In this document: positions 32,386-45,207 of the stretch, piece after piece | Position numbering within the stretch: position 1 is the first letter of the stretch | How the letters are laid out: each line of letters begins with the position of its first letter | DNA from: Persicaria tinctoria | Lineage: Eukaryota > Streptophyta > Magnoliopsida > Caryophyllales > Polygonaceae | DNA: 64,000 bases | NCBI GenBank assembly: GCA_037127255.1 | Contig: JBANSL010000005.1 | Span: forward strand, 60,853,909 to 60,917,908 | Direction: 5' to 3' | Notes under the pieces: generated by a model | Databases searched by the model: none | What the model saw: only the letters and a program-made list of their open reading frames with translations | What the model was told of the DNA's origin: nothing | Translations under genes and position numbers: made by a program

Positions 32386-34480
32386 CTATTCATGCACGCT
32401 TTTTTGGAATAATAAAAAGTAGAGGGAATTATCGTAAATAACCCCTAATCCGGATTACTTTGCGCCCATAACCCACTATCCGAAACTATTTGCAAGGGCT
32501 AACCCTCCCCCCTTAAAAAATTACACATCAAGCGGTAATCTTTACCTAGAGTAACTGGTGCTCTGTCTCTCCTTTCCTCCGCCTATCTCTTGTCCCAAAT
32601 CTCTCTCTCCTAGTCTCGAGCGTAGTCCACAAGAACAGAGAAGGAAGGGGATCGGATGTTTCGAGGGTAGTCCTCTCGTCTATGAAGATTTAGGTGAGTG
32701 GTTCTTGTTGCTCCTCCTGTTTATGGGAAAAATTGAAAGAATCTGTCAATCCCGATTTCTTCCCTATCGACATCTCCCTTCTTTGACCGGCCTTTTCTTC
32801 GACATCCTCCAACCCTAATGCCCTTCCTCCCTCACGCAACTCATTCCTCTCTCTTTCTTCAGGCGATTTCGAGCCTCACCGGGGATAATCTCCACAAATT
32901 GGCTTCGATTCCGCGATTCTAGGTACAATCCTTCACCCTTCTTCTTCTATGCTCTATCTTCCAAGCATGTATTCACTGGATTGGTGTTCAAATGACCGCT
33001 AGAGCCAAGATTTTGACTTTTTACAGCTAGGTTTCAGGTTGGGGCCGAAATTCAGATTGGATTTGCTTGTTATGCTTGCAAATTGTTTGAATCCTCAATT
33101 TATAGGACAAGATTAGTGATTAGCAGTGTGTTAATGTTGTTTATTTGGTTTTGTAGAAGTGGAGTAAGGGAAAACAAAAGAAGAGAAGCCTCGGTAAAAC
33201 ATGAACTAATTGAATCTTCTCCTGGAGGGTCAATGAGTTCTCATCTGAAATCAATCCCAACTGATGCAAAAGAGGAAAAAGTAAAAACAGTCAGAAACTA
33301 AAGCTAGTGAGAATTCTAACAGCTCTTGCTTCCTATTTTATTTTGTATGCATCTTGCTTCCACTTTATGTGTTTCACTCCGTATTTTCCATTCTTTTTAA
33401 AGTTGTAGTAGGTATCATGTCTTTTATTTGTCACAATTAAATAAAATTTAGAGATCAAGGAGAAAATTGGGTAGCAAATAGCAATTCCCTCTTTACTTGA
33501 TAGCTTCTCAAACTTTTGTGAACCTGAGAAGTGAGAATGCATCTTTAAGGTATTAACAATGTTTAATAGGGCTTATGAATTTTGGATGGAACACTTTTTT
33601 TTTCTTGCTTTTTTCCTCTTATATAGAGAGAGCATAGCACGTGGCCTCATTCTTTCACCTTAAGTGGCTTTGATTGTCTCACTTTGATCCTCTTGTATAA
33701 AGAACTTAGCATGTTATCTTAATCTTTGACCTTAAATAGCTAAGAAATGCCATGATAAAAGCTTTGATTAACATGTTGATATAAATAAGTGAATAAGGCA
33801 GAATGTACTAGCTTTTAAAAGGTTAAATCAGAATGCTTTTGATTCTTAGACTGAATCTCAAATGCTATAGTTTCCATAATCCATTTTTAGTTTTAGCATG
33901 GAGGAATGTCTCCTTGTAGTTACAAGTTGGAGGGATGGATCCATTTTTAGTTTGCTCCCTGATCATGGTGTTGTGCCGATATTAGACTGGTCTTTAAACT
34001 TCGTACCTAACTTTGAAGAATGCACATTAAGAGAGATCTCAATAGAAATTAGGTGCTAAGTGACTGAAAACCTTAGTTGTTCCTAGAGATGCTAATGAAT
34101 GAAATCAACATCTATTTTTCATGCAAAACTGGGTGGATACTATTGATTTTGAAATCAACATCAGTTTGTATCACTTCATTCCATGCTACATTTAGCTTCT
34201 TTTTTTTTTGTCTTTAGCAGGTTATGACTGTAATGAGCCTTTACCTATTGATTTTGAAACAGTTTGATGGAGGTTATAGTGGATTTATATCAGGATCACA
34301 TGCCTTTATGGAAGGACAGAGGGTTGTCCCAACAATGGAAGGGAGTTTCATACCAACTGAACAAATCATTGGAGCTGGAAGTGTTCATAACACGACCCCT
34401 CTTCGCTTGGGTAACATTCGTTATTTATTAAACTTTCATCTCTTGAGCATAAGAGATCACGAGTCTAGATTATAAACTTT
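32386..34480 (+). other. Unassigned stretch with possible plus-strand exon remnants
   Basis: Features that look like a gene start: a CT-rich 5'-UTR-like stretch near 32540-32693 with GTGAGT after it, a segment 32873-32921 with AG before and GTACAA after, and a segment from 33157 encoding a Ser/Lys-rich peptide that stops at 33300. A further segment at 34261-34422 encodes FDGGYSGFISGSHAFMEGQ and onward to LRLG, followed by GTAACA. The peptide at 34261 looks protein-like, but I do not recognise the family. It could be a decayed gene or fragments captured by a transposon. Confidence 0.3.
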
Positions 34481-34849
34481 GGCTTCTTCTGGAATTACAT
34501 GAAATGACTTGACTACGGTGCTCTCACAAGCCAGCTTAGGCTATGTGCATAGATCGACCTATACATGAGTTTTCATGATTTTCCCCTTCTATATGCTAAG
34601 GCTTTTCACTTCAAAAGAGTTTGTCACCTTCTATTACAAATACAACGATGAACTATGTATTTGCATATATTCATTTTAGTTTGAATTGCAACCACCTTAA
34701 AAAGAGTTTGGATGATCGAAGGTTTTTTTTATATGCAGTTGCTTGGTTGGATTGTTCAATCTCCGTCTATCTTTGTTTTCTAATGTATCGTTCATCAACA
34801 ACACGTTGGTCACAAGATGGATGCCCACGTAATATGGTATGTATTGATT

Positions 34850-36960
34850 TCTGTCATGTTTCGAGTATACAATTGTCATGTTGAACAATACTCATGTCAA
34901 GTAAACATGGAATATGCGGGTTGTATTATGTGGAAGCACTTTTAGAAGCCTACAAATATTGGTCTGAATAAGTTGGCATTGGATATGTTGAGTGTCGAAA
35001 AGCATACGAAATTTAATATGTATGAGATCATATTTGGTTATCTTCTAGTATTGCACATGTGACATGTTAGAAGACGTAACTGTCATGTGCATTTTGACTC
35101 CTGTCATGAAGCTATTTAAAAAAAAAAGTAAAACATTTCATGCCTAATTTCCATAAAGAAACAAATAGATATATTGTGTATATGTATATGGTTTAACTCT
35201 TGTGAAGCAGCTTGATATACATATTAAACACACATATAAATATTCATAAAAAGTCAACAAATGTGGTTGCCCATACCTCCATAGTACAAAATTCACCTCT
35301 TCAACCTCTCTATCCTTAATTGCATGCTTCACCTTCATTTCAATAATCTTCATTTAAAAAAGATATTGATTGTGAAAAGCTTGCCTTACATCGATAAAGA
35401 ACGAGGTCTATGATTGAAAAAAAATCTTGTAAAAAAATATTGATATCTTATAGAAATGGGTAAATCTCACATATGTCATGTAAAAAAAAACTCACATGTG
35501 TCCTGTAAAATAATTCACCTGTCAAGTGAATAATTCACGTGTCAAGTAAAAAAATTCATGTGTCAAGTAAAATACATTATGTGTCATGTAAATATGGTAT
35601 AGGTGATATGTAAATTCAATATGAGGGACGGGTAATTATATACTGATCCGGACCTTTCTAAAATTGACATGCCTAATGTTTGAAAATCATTTTTGGACGA
35701 ACTTTAGCATTGTGAAACATGGTATTTTATTGAATTTAGAATTTGGCTGAAGTTTTAGTAAAAGCGAATGATATACTGCTTAGAATTAGCCATTTTGTAT
35801 TAGGTGATGAATTCAGATTAAAGGATGATACATGAGTTCTTAGCTTTAACCTTACCAACATATGTAGTGCATCTTTTCTACTGAACTTGCGTAATGGAAG
35901 TAACAAGGTTAACCGACTGTAAATAGGCTAACATTGTGATGCTATTAATGAAAGAAAATAACATGACATGTTATACTATTTAACATGACAGGTTATAACC
36001 TTTAACATGATAGGTAATGCGAATCGATCCTCTTCCTTAATGAAAAAAAATAACATGACAGGTAATGCTATGAACATGATAGGTTATACCCTTTAACGTG
36101 ACATGGTATTTGCTGATCTGCAATCTATAAGCTTATTCGGTAAAAGAGAGACATTGTTCGAGTTAAAGTAGGCAGCAATGACTAAGATGGAAAGCAAATC
36201 TCATTTGAAGAGGGTTTTTAACCTGGAATCGGGTACTGTAAATTCCTATATCTTTCTAAAGAGGTAATAACTCTTTTCCTTCATGAAAATTTGGCCTAAA
36301 TAATTAATACACATAAAGCTATAATATCTAAACACACAAAGAACATGGAGTTGTGCTCATTCCAACAGTTTCACTTACTACATGACACCTACACAGATTA
36401 ACATGTCAACTGTATATTCATACATGAAAGTCTACTTTTGAACTCAACAACTTCCCAATTTGGCAGAAATTATTTACAGTTTTATATCAAATTTCGATCT
36501 ACTCATATATCTACTCAGTTTTATATCAAATTTCGATCTACTCATATATCTTTCCAATTTCATACAAACGTCTTTTCTTCTGTTGAAGATCGCAAGCGGC
36601 TTCTCCCCATCTAATAGATAACAAATGAATTCTTAGACTCAAATAGATACTTACTGAACGAGCTAGGCAGCTGAGGGGTTCGAGTCATGTGAATGGAAGT
36701 ACGTGCGCCGAGGTGAAAATCAAGATGCACACTTCATAGGAAGCATTAAGCTTGAATTGTTTTGCTTGACAAGTCAATTGTTTTACATGACACGTGGATT
36801 GTTTTACTGGACATGTGAATTATTTTACTTGACACGTCAATTGTTTTTACTCGGTGTTTTGGTTCAGGATTTTGGCTCTGGTTGCATTCTCCTTGCTGGT
36901 AATAGGGCGGTGTCAAATGCGAGACCACAGGACACATGTGGACTCTCTTACATGGACATG
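34850..36960. repeat. Dispersed TGTCATGT / ACATGACA motif cluster
   Basis: The motif and near variants recur many times. Between 35060 and 35620 it is mainly TGTCATGTAAA or TGTCAAGTAAA; between 35960 and 36850 it is mainly ACATGACA. The densest parts are 35470-35600 (imperfect tandem units of about 19 bp), 35960-36110 and 36768-36850. Scattered copies reach 39120. Such dense short motifs usually mark the subterminal parts of a DNA transposon, but no terminal repeats were found. Confidence 0.5.
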
Positions 36961-36969
36961 TGCTGTCAA

Positions 36970-39900
36970 CATAAGGGATACTCTGCTTCATTCATGGCTT
37001 GTTCATGGTAGTTTACTACATCTGTGCAACTGCCACTGATGTAGAAGATGAGGCGATGATAAACCAACAAACCCCAATTGTTTAATACCACGAGAAGATA
37101 TCCATCATTGATTTTTATTCAATTCATTGAGGAAACAAATCACAAGTGTCTGGGTATTAGTTCACACTGACTAATGCAGCCTATTGAGCTTCATGCAACA
37201 GTGGTCAAGGTAGAACAAAATCCATACCATCCATTGCAACTAAGAAAGAGTATGACAAAATTCATACACTGGAAGGATCAATTCATTGTAACAGAGGAAA
37301 CAATAACATAAATCAATTAAAAGCTAACAATCAGAATCTACGGGCAAGTGACACCAATCACAAAGATAGGTATCTTTATATATAATCAGCACAGTTACCT
37401 CAAGACTAAACCATTCGGCTTTCGATACCAAATCTAAACAGAAAAATAAACCACTAGACCTGAAACTTCAGATAGTGCAGGTAAAAGAAGCATCAATAGA
37501 AAAGAGAATTACACAATCTTCCTTTCCCAAATATTTTACAGCTAAAGGAAAATCAACCTTAGGATGAACGTGTACCTGCCTACTTCCCCTTTGATCTGAG
37601 AGCATCAATGATCATCTCGCTCTCTAGGCGAGCATAATCAAGCTTCCTCAAAAAGAGATCACTTTCCTCCAAGTGCTTCCCATAGGATGAACCACTGCTA
37701 TTGCTTCATGCTGAAAGGCCAACTGAAACAGTTATTAGCATCCCACTTTGGCAACACCAATCAGGACAAATCTGATCAAGGCATATGATTTAGTCAAGGA
37801 CACTAAATCACACATCATTGGGGCAAACCCTCTAGAGGCTAGAGTATCGTACTTTAGCTAGTAATTCTTGACTCTATGGAGGATGGTTCTGCAAACTCTG
37901 CGGCAAAATATGATAGTCAGCAGCTCTTGCTTCTCAACTCTTAAAGCACCCCTAATTATGACTGCATTTGTCCCTGATGCCCTAGATGTATAGATGTGAT
38001 TTTTTCTGGGAAATGTAAAACTCTAAATTTCCTATAAAAATGTAAGGCAAGCAAAAGAAACCTAGACGAGTCTATGGCAAAATTAAGGACAATAAGATCA
38101 GACAATGTAATTTGGTTTTTATCTATAACTTACAATAATGACCATAGCATAGCTTAGAATCTAAATGAGTTCTTGATGCATGAATCCCATATTCCTCTTC
38201 CCGAAAAATCCAATGTTTCTTGGACCTTATTAACAACTCCTACAAAAGTTGGGGAAGACGGTAAATGTCATAGTAACAAAGAAGCAAAGCAAAGTTGCGT
38301 TAAAAAAAGTAATAACTATATAGAGAATGCAAACAAGTTATCTGGAGTTTGCTTCAGTGCATACGGGTGCACATTCATAACCTATTTCAGTATGAATTTG
38401 TTTCTCATCACATGTTATATGTAGTACAAGTTATATGCAGCGGGCTTAAAGCCATGACATTAGTCTACAAATGAAAATCAAGATCTGATCCTAAGAACAA
38501 CAATGTGATCATCAATGCAACTGCAAGCATCCAATTTAGTAGACAGATCATTCACAATTCACAATTCAAACATACATTAAAGAGCAATGAAGCTTACCCC
38601 TTGAATAGCAGTGACAGAGTTTGACATAAGCTCGCCACTGGATCATCTTCAACCTCGATTGGTTTAATCTCGATTGGTTCACGAAATTAAGATTCCATGG
38701 GAGATTACGACTGCTATAAACCTTGAGATTAAGATTGCTCTAACTAACAATATAGAATCGAGCTCAGAACAATCAAATTGAATTCCATGTTACAAAATTT
38801 CGTCTAAAAGAAGTACAGGCAGAGAGAGTACCAAAGGAATTAGGAGGGACGAGGAGAGATATCAGCGACTGAGGCAAGGGTTCCACCATGAGTAAGACTT
38901 CACCTTGATCTGCAATCCTCTAGCATAAGACTAACTTTTATCTTCTTAGACAATTCCACAACTTCAGTATGACTAAGCAACTCATCACTCATCAACTTGA
39001 TGGCCTGATCACAAGACAACATACCACATTAGAAATTTGGTTTCTACTTCCAAGTGTTCTTTCTACATGACACTTACTTTAGTTTTACATGACGCCCAAA
39101 TCTCCTTTCACATCTAGTAGAGCTATGACAACATACTAAATTCTAATATATCAACATCTGGATTATCACCTAAATTATATCAAGTAATCCAAGAACTAAA
39201 GGCATAAGCATCAATACTAAATACTATGTCGAGATGGATCTAGATCCTACTAACATCACCTTGACCATCCTTGGAGCAAGGAATAGAAATTGTATAAGAT
39301 CTTAAGGAGCACATGCACTCACATCAATAACCACACCCTATGCATCAAACAAAGTTCAGTAGTTAAGCAAGTTCAAGTATAAGCTCTTCAATTCATTCCA
39401 ATTGAGCTATATTAGCAATAATATAAAATAAATCAGGCACAACTAAGAATCCAAATCACTTAAACAAATCCTAATAACCTCACCGAAACAATAATATTTA
39501 GCGGCGCAGTCCGATTTATATCTAAATCACTTAATCAAATCCAAATCACTTATTGAGTTTTATTGTCAACAATAACCGAGGGAATGATTTATGTGACTTG
39601 AATACTCCAGCGGTGCAATCTGATTCATATCGAGCCTCCGTCTTCGCCGATACCAGACTTTGTACGGACTGCTGAAGAGCAAATGACAAAGGGGAGAGCT
39701 TTGAAGTGCACACGGCCCTTCGGCACTTCTTCGGAGGCGTCCCCGTTGACAATTAGATGAGGAGGGAGGCTTTACAATATGGTACGACCTCGTCGACATC
39801 GGAGAGGGAGCATCCATTTCTTTCGCCATTTCTCCTTCCTCAAATCAAATTCAAGAGCTCAAGCCCTTCTTCAATGGCGGATCTGGTCATTCCTCTTGTT
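36970..39900 (-). other. Unassigned stretch with possible minus-strand exon remnants
   Basis: Three segments read like minus-strand exons. 38906-39010 encodes AIKLMSDELLSHTEVVELS and onward, with AG before and GTGAAG after. 38605-38680 encodes EPIEIKPIEVEDDPVASLC and onward, with GTAAGC after. 37580-37711 encodes HLEESDLFLRKLDYARLES and onward to a TAG stop. The last two join in frame through a GTAAGC donor and a CAATAGCAG acceptor. A possible first exon with ATG lies near 39829. The frames do not join cleanly between the first two segments and I do not recognise the product, so this may be a pseudogene or unfinished gene model. Confidence 0.35.
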
Positions 39901-40024
39901 GTTGTAGGAGGATTATATCAAGTATTAAAGTAAATTAAACTAATAAAAGCAAACAAACTCCTGTCCAAGCAAATAAATACAAGACTTCCTCCCGTTGTAG
40001 TAGAAGGCAGTCAGGATTGATCCC

Positions 40025-41636
40025 CGAGGAAGCGTGTCAGCGCCCACCTTTTCAGTCCAGAGAAATCTCGAAATTGACTCACGAAGTACTCGACGTCGAC
40101 TGGAGTCCTCGACATCGACAACTCAGTCGAGTAAAAAACTGCAAAACAGAAGCAAACAGAAACGCAAATGAAGCAAAGACAGTCGATATCCAGTAGATGT
40201 ACTCGACATCGACTAAAACCTACTCAAAGTCGACTACCTGTTGTCGATCTCGAGTACTGCAGAACCAAAAATCTTACCTTTTCTTGCAACGAACGAGAGA
40301 CAGAAATACGAATTTGGTGGAAATAAATCAATAAACTAAAGACTTCCAAGATCGGGGTATCAACACCACAATGATAACCATATAAAATAATGCATAAAGG
40401 TATAAAAGATCATGGGTTTTCATCAAATAACTGTCGTTATTAACACATATGAATATAGAGGCTTTCGCATAAACTCTAATTGTTACTAACCCTTTTCACA
40501 TAATTAATCCAAGTTGCATTAAGATCACTTTCGCTTCAATAACACAAACAAGGATCACCTTCAACTTTCGCAAAAGAATCATGCTCATAGGGATAGAAGA
40601 CAAAATTGCATCAAAAGATTGTCCCTTTATCACATTACCTTACATGGCTACCGTCGGGCGTCGGGCTCACTCCGACCCTAGAAGTTGGGTGACTACTCGC
40701 TCCTCATCATAACAAACATCAATATAATAAAAGAAATAACTACTTGCATTAAATAAATTGAAGAAAGTACAAACCGAACAAAGCCAGACAACTTCCGCCC
40801 TCTTTGCTCCACTCGGTCCCAACTCTTTCTCTCTACTCGCTATATGTAACTAATTGTGACTGAAATTGAATGAATAAAACTCAGCCCCTAAGACTTTATT
40901 TATAGTGTTCAATCCCCGCTATTCAAGGAAAGAACAATCTATCTATATCTATAACTTTCCATCTAAAAACATAAGATAAAGCTTAATGATTAAAGGAAAT
41001 TATACTAATGTGGATAAATCTCTCTTGGACTTGATATATCTTCATGTGGATGGATAGAATTCTACATATCTTCACTTGCAAGTATTCTATCTTCTCGGAC
41101 TCCACTCGATCTCGGACTCGGATTCGTTACTGGGGTACTCGACTTCGACTAAATGTACTCGACGTCGACTAGCGCTTTCTTCCTCTGGATTGCACTCAAG
41201 CTCGGGAACTTGATGGAATCGACATGTGTACTCGACGTCGACTAGGGCTACTCGACGTCAAATAGCTCTGGGCTCCTCGAGTGGCTCTTCTCGTCTCGTG
41301 CTCGACTGGCCTGATGTACTCGACATCGACTAGGTTTAGTCGACGTCGACTAGAACTGTGTCGAGTGCTCTTTCTCATTTTCTGCTCGATTTGTCCTTGC
41401 TTAGCTGCTCGTTGACCTTGGACTTTCTGTATTTGATTTCGAGCTTTTCATCCTTTCTCCGAATCGCTGTAAATTGCATCGATTTCTGCAGAATTAAACA
41501 GAAACTAGTGTAGACTCCATAATTTGGCAATTAAGTGCAAACTACATAGAATCTGTACTATTCTAACTCAAATGCATGAAATGTATACAGAAATCGATAT
41601 AAATATTAATGTAAAACATGGCGGTTTAGGCTCACA
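40025..41636 (-). repeat. Solo-LTR-like repeat, copy 2
   Basis: Same architecture as 16255-18432: dyads at 40085-40260, a conserved middle (40310-41000) with a minus-strand TATAAATAAAG box near 40900, dyads at 41095-41365, and the end GGCTCACA at 41636. Here the dyads are mostly TACTCGACGTCGACTAG. The true left end may lie further left, near TGTAGGAGG at about 39905, but copy 1 does not match there. Confidence 0.5.
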
Positions 41637-41741
41637 TCACCCCTCTTATCTCGTTCCCCTTCCTTCATATCCGAAACTCAACTCGGCTCCTCCGTCTCGT
41701 TTGCCTCCATATCTGAGATTGACATCTCCTACCGCGTTATC

Positions 41742-41779
41742 CTCTCTCTCTCTCTCTCTCTCTCTCTCCCCCCCCCCCC
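41742..41779. repeat. (CT)n microsatellite with poly-C
   Basis: About 27 bp of CT repeats followed by roughly 12 C, inside unassigned sequence (41637-42090) in which I see no gene. Confidence 0.95.
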
Positions 41780-42110
41780 ATCTCTCCCTCCTTCAGATCT
41801 TGTCGACCTTGCATCCCTCCGCCTCCCTCTTGCTCGTACTCACTCTCGCCTTTTAATTGCGACTTTGAGATTCAACTCGGCTCTTCTCGCCTCCCTCTTG
41901 CTCGTACTCATTCTCATTCCCCTTCCTGCAAGATTGATTTTTGGGATTCAATTGTTTACCGTCTACCTACTGCACTGGTTAGATGGATATCTGATTTTAT
42001 GCAATTCTTTTTCGGATTGGGTTAGGCATGCAAAGATTTCCCAAAAAGACGTTATTTTTGCAAATTTTATAAAATATTACTCATTCGGTTAATTAAACCT
42101 TGTTGTTTTC

Positions 42111-42470
42111 TATTCATGCACGCTTTTTTAGAATAATAAAAACTATATAAAATATTAATATTTTTTATATTTGTTTTTATAAATTCATATTTAATTGCAA
42201 TAAGTACGAAATTATTAAAAATAAATTATTTAAAAAGTTAATATGTTATATAGTTTTTAACGCCTAAAAACACGTGTATGAATAGTAAAACACATTTTAA
42301 TTAACGGACGGAGTAACTTTTTTTCACATTTGTTTTTATAAATTCACACTTAATTGAATTACGTATGAAATTATTAAAAAATTTAAAAAGTTAATATTTT
42401 ATATAGTTTTTAACACCTAAAAAGCATGTGTGAATAGTAAAATGTCAAATTTAATTTACGGATGGAGTAT
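42111..42470. repeat. MITE-like sequence with tandem right halves
   Basis: Two adjacent related units (about 42165-42315 and 42316-42470) each end in ACGGACGGAGTA or ACGGATGGAGTA, the form of many plant MITE ends. The left part (CTATTCATGCACGCTTTTTT) also occurs at 32386, exactly where copia element 1 is inserted, and is partly inverse to the segment GTGTATGAATAGTAAAAC. Confidence 0.5.
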
Positions 42471-42864
42471 TTGTCTTATAAGTTATAACAAATACTAGCC
42501 TATCAAGTTCGAGTTCAATAATACATGAAAAATTCCCAACCTATGAAATAAAAAAAATTCGAGTTCTAATTCAATAATATGTGAAAAATATATACATAAC
42601 TTAGAAATAGAAAACAACGGGAATATCTTCAATAAGATCACATAACATTTCCAAATTCACTACTTAATATAATTTTCAAATTAATTATGGGTGCTACTAA
42701 AAATATAAACTCAAATATAAAACATTTTTAAAATATAAAATAAATGTGAGGGAAAAAAAGAGAAACTTGTAAATTTTTTAAAGGATAGAAGGGTAAAATC
42801 GTATTTTAATTAGGTTATTTGATACTTATTGAGTAATTACTAGTGCGGGTTATGGGTGAAAAAA

Positions 42865-44058
42865 TAGGGATGACAATGAGTCGGGTGATAGGTGGATAAT
42901 CTACTTCCATCATTCGACCCACCACCCAAAACCATTCACCCTACCCAACCCATCACCCACCAAATATATCACCTGCACCGTCCACGCATCACTCATCGGG
43001 TGATCGGGTGATAATTCGGGTGAAATACAAGACTTCAAATTCAATCAAAAACTTATTGAAAAACATACAACGAACACATCGACGAATAAACATTAATTAG
43101 GAGCTCATTGCATTCGCGTTTCCATTTTTAATTAGGAGCCAATTGAATTGCATATCTTCAAATAAAAATTGCATAATTCACTTTATGACAAGATATTTCC
43201 ATTTTAATCGTTTCATAGGTATCTTGAAATAGGGTTTAGGGGGTAAATTGGTAATTTCACATATAAAATAAATTATATAATATAAGTCGGGTGAAGGGTC
43301 GGGTGAAGGGTCGGGTGATGTGTCAAATGACGGGTGGGGAATGTCTTCACTCGAATCCGACCCGACTAGGGATGGAAATGGATCGGGTTATGGGTGGATT
43401 TACCCATTCCATCACCCAATCCATTAAGAAATTTTCTCCACCCGATCCACCCATCATCCACTAACCCTTGCATTCATATCCGATCCATCCATCATTCGCG
43501 GGTTATTGGGTGGATCGGGTGAAATATATGGGTGGAAAATTTCATGTAAATGTCCACCGTAATTTTCAAAATGGAAATAAAACTTAATAAAAAAATAAAA
43601 TTTTAATATATTAAATTTAAAATACTCATCATTCATAACATAACTTACACAAAAAATAAAAATTCAAACTATAAAATAAAGTTACATATAATATATATAA
43701 GTTGCGTAAAAGATATGATAAAAGTTCATATAATAAACAATTTTAGTGGATCGGGTGGGTGGATCGGGTGATGGATCGGGTGGTGGATTGGACACCCTTT
43801 CATCCATATCCGATCCAATCCATCATCCATTAATCCATCATCCACTTATTTATCCATTTATTCGGGTTTTCATCCACATATTCGGGGTGGATTAATGGAT
43901 GGATCGGGTCTCCGCGAGTTGATTTCCATCTCTAGACCCGACCCATCACCCGTTCACCCATCACCCATTTAATATCCGTTTTATTTCATATTTTCACCCA
44001 CTTTTTTGGGTCGAGTGAGACGAATACTCGTCGGGTGCGGGTGAAATTGTCATCCCTA
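42865..44058. mobile_element. Outer hAT-type MITE
   Basis: Ends TAGGGATGACAAT and ATTGTCATCCCTA are exact inverse copies. Flanks GTGAAAAA and GTGAAAAT suggest a nearly preserved 8-bp target duplication. The body is filled with GGGTGAT/ATCACCC motifs on both sides and has no ORF. It contains the nested element 43367-43934. Confidence 0.8.
43367..43934. mobile_element. Inner hAT-type MITE nested in the outer one
   Basis: Ends TAGGGATGGAAAT and ATTTCCATCTCTA are inverted repeats with one mismatch. A perfect 8-bp target duplication GACCCGAC lies at 43359-43366 and 43935-43942. Subterminal GGATCGGGTGG and its inverse are repeated on both sides. Confidence 0.88.
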
Positions 44059-44879
44059 GTGAAAATTCATTATTCATACCCGTTCCATTGCCTGCAAAAA
44101 TAGTGCGGATAGAGCGAGTGAATTGGATATCCACACCCAGTAGAACCGACGCTATCTATGACCCGGCATGTTAAACTGTGACCTACTGTTAGTGAGTATT
44201 CAATGATGGACCGAGGGGCAGACTGGAGTCTGGCCCACCAGACTGGACTCTGGTGCGTGCTTGCCCTTGGGGAAAATTGAAATCGGTAGGGACTCCGGTG
44301 ATGAGGAGGGTTGTTGAATCCCCAGGTACAACTGTACAAGAGTGAGAAGCGATTATCGGGACTCCGATGGATTTTGGTTTCTCCGATGGATTCTTCGGGG
44401 TAGCATCTCCTATTTTAATTCATTTGATTTTTTTTTTTAATTTCACACTGACATAATCCGTTAAATATTAGCGAAAGGGGCACGAGGTGAAAAGATTTAT
44501 AACCTCAGTGGCACCCACGTGAAAGATGTAAAATAATTGATCACCGCGTAAATTAAGCGATACTTCGGAGTACCTCGTAAAATTTCCGACAAAATTATCT
44601 ATTTATGTACTACTTTTAGGGGTCTACTTTTTAGAGCAGGCTAAAATTCCGTTTAGAGCATACCGAAAATACCCTTACAATTACAACAAATTACATCCCT
44701 TCCCCACTCCCCTACCCATCCCAATCTCTCTCCCATACCCAGCCCTCACGGCTCACGTTACCCTAAATTACAATTGAATAACAACTAACTACTGTCAATT
44801 GAAAAACGGCAGAGCCACGGTCGATTGAAAAACGGAAGAGCCACGGTGGAAACGGCAGAGCCACGATCTTCAACCTTTT
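44059..44879. other. Unassigned stretch
   Basis: No gene seen. A short imperfect repeat of CGGCAGAGCCACGGT occurs three times near 44805-44865. Confidence 0.3.
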
Positions 44880-45180
44880 CTCCTTTTAATTTTTAGGCCA
44901 GGTCTTTAATGAACCGATCTAAAAAATCTATATTTTAGGTCGGGTTTTAAATGAACCGAGGTAAAAACGATTTTTTTTATAGTAAAAAATTGTCCTCATA
45001 TATGGTCGTTGCGACCAATAGTATAAATGGTCATTAAGACCAAATTACTATATGGTCATTGCGACCAATTGACAATCTGGTAGTTGCGACCATACTGTAT
45101 CCGGTCATTGCGACCATCTGTGATTTTGTAAAAAAAGAATTGGTCGCAACGATCAATTGACATTTGGTCGTTGCGACCAC
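44880..45180. repeat. Array of GGTCGTTGCGACC palindromes
   Basis: Eight or so variants of the dyad TGGTCGTTGCGACCA occur between 45003 and 45180. They are preceded by two copies of a GGTCGGGTTTTAAATGAACCG segment (44893-44980). The pattern resembles CACTA subterminal regions, but no CACTA end is visible. The LINE poly-A begins directly after the last dyad. Confidence 0.6.
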
Positions 45181-45207
45181 TTTTTTTTTTGATGGTAAAC
45201 CGTAGCT

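Noticed and set aside
16255..41636. The two solo-LTR-like repeats as the LTR pair of one giant element
   Set aside because: They differ too much, including their dyads, to stem from a single insertion, and the DNA between them shows no internal region belonging to them.
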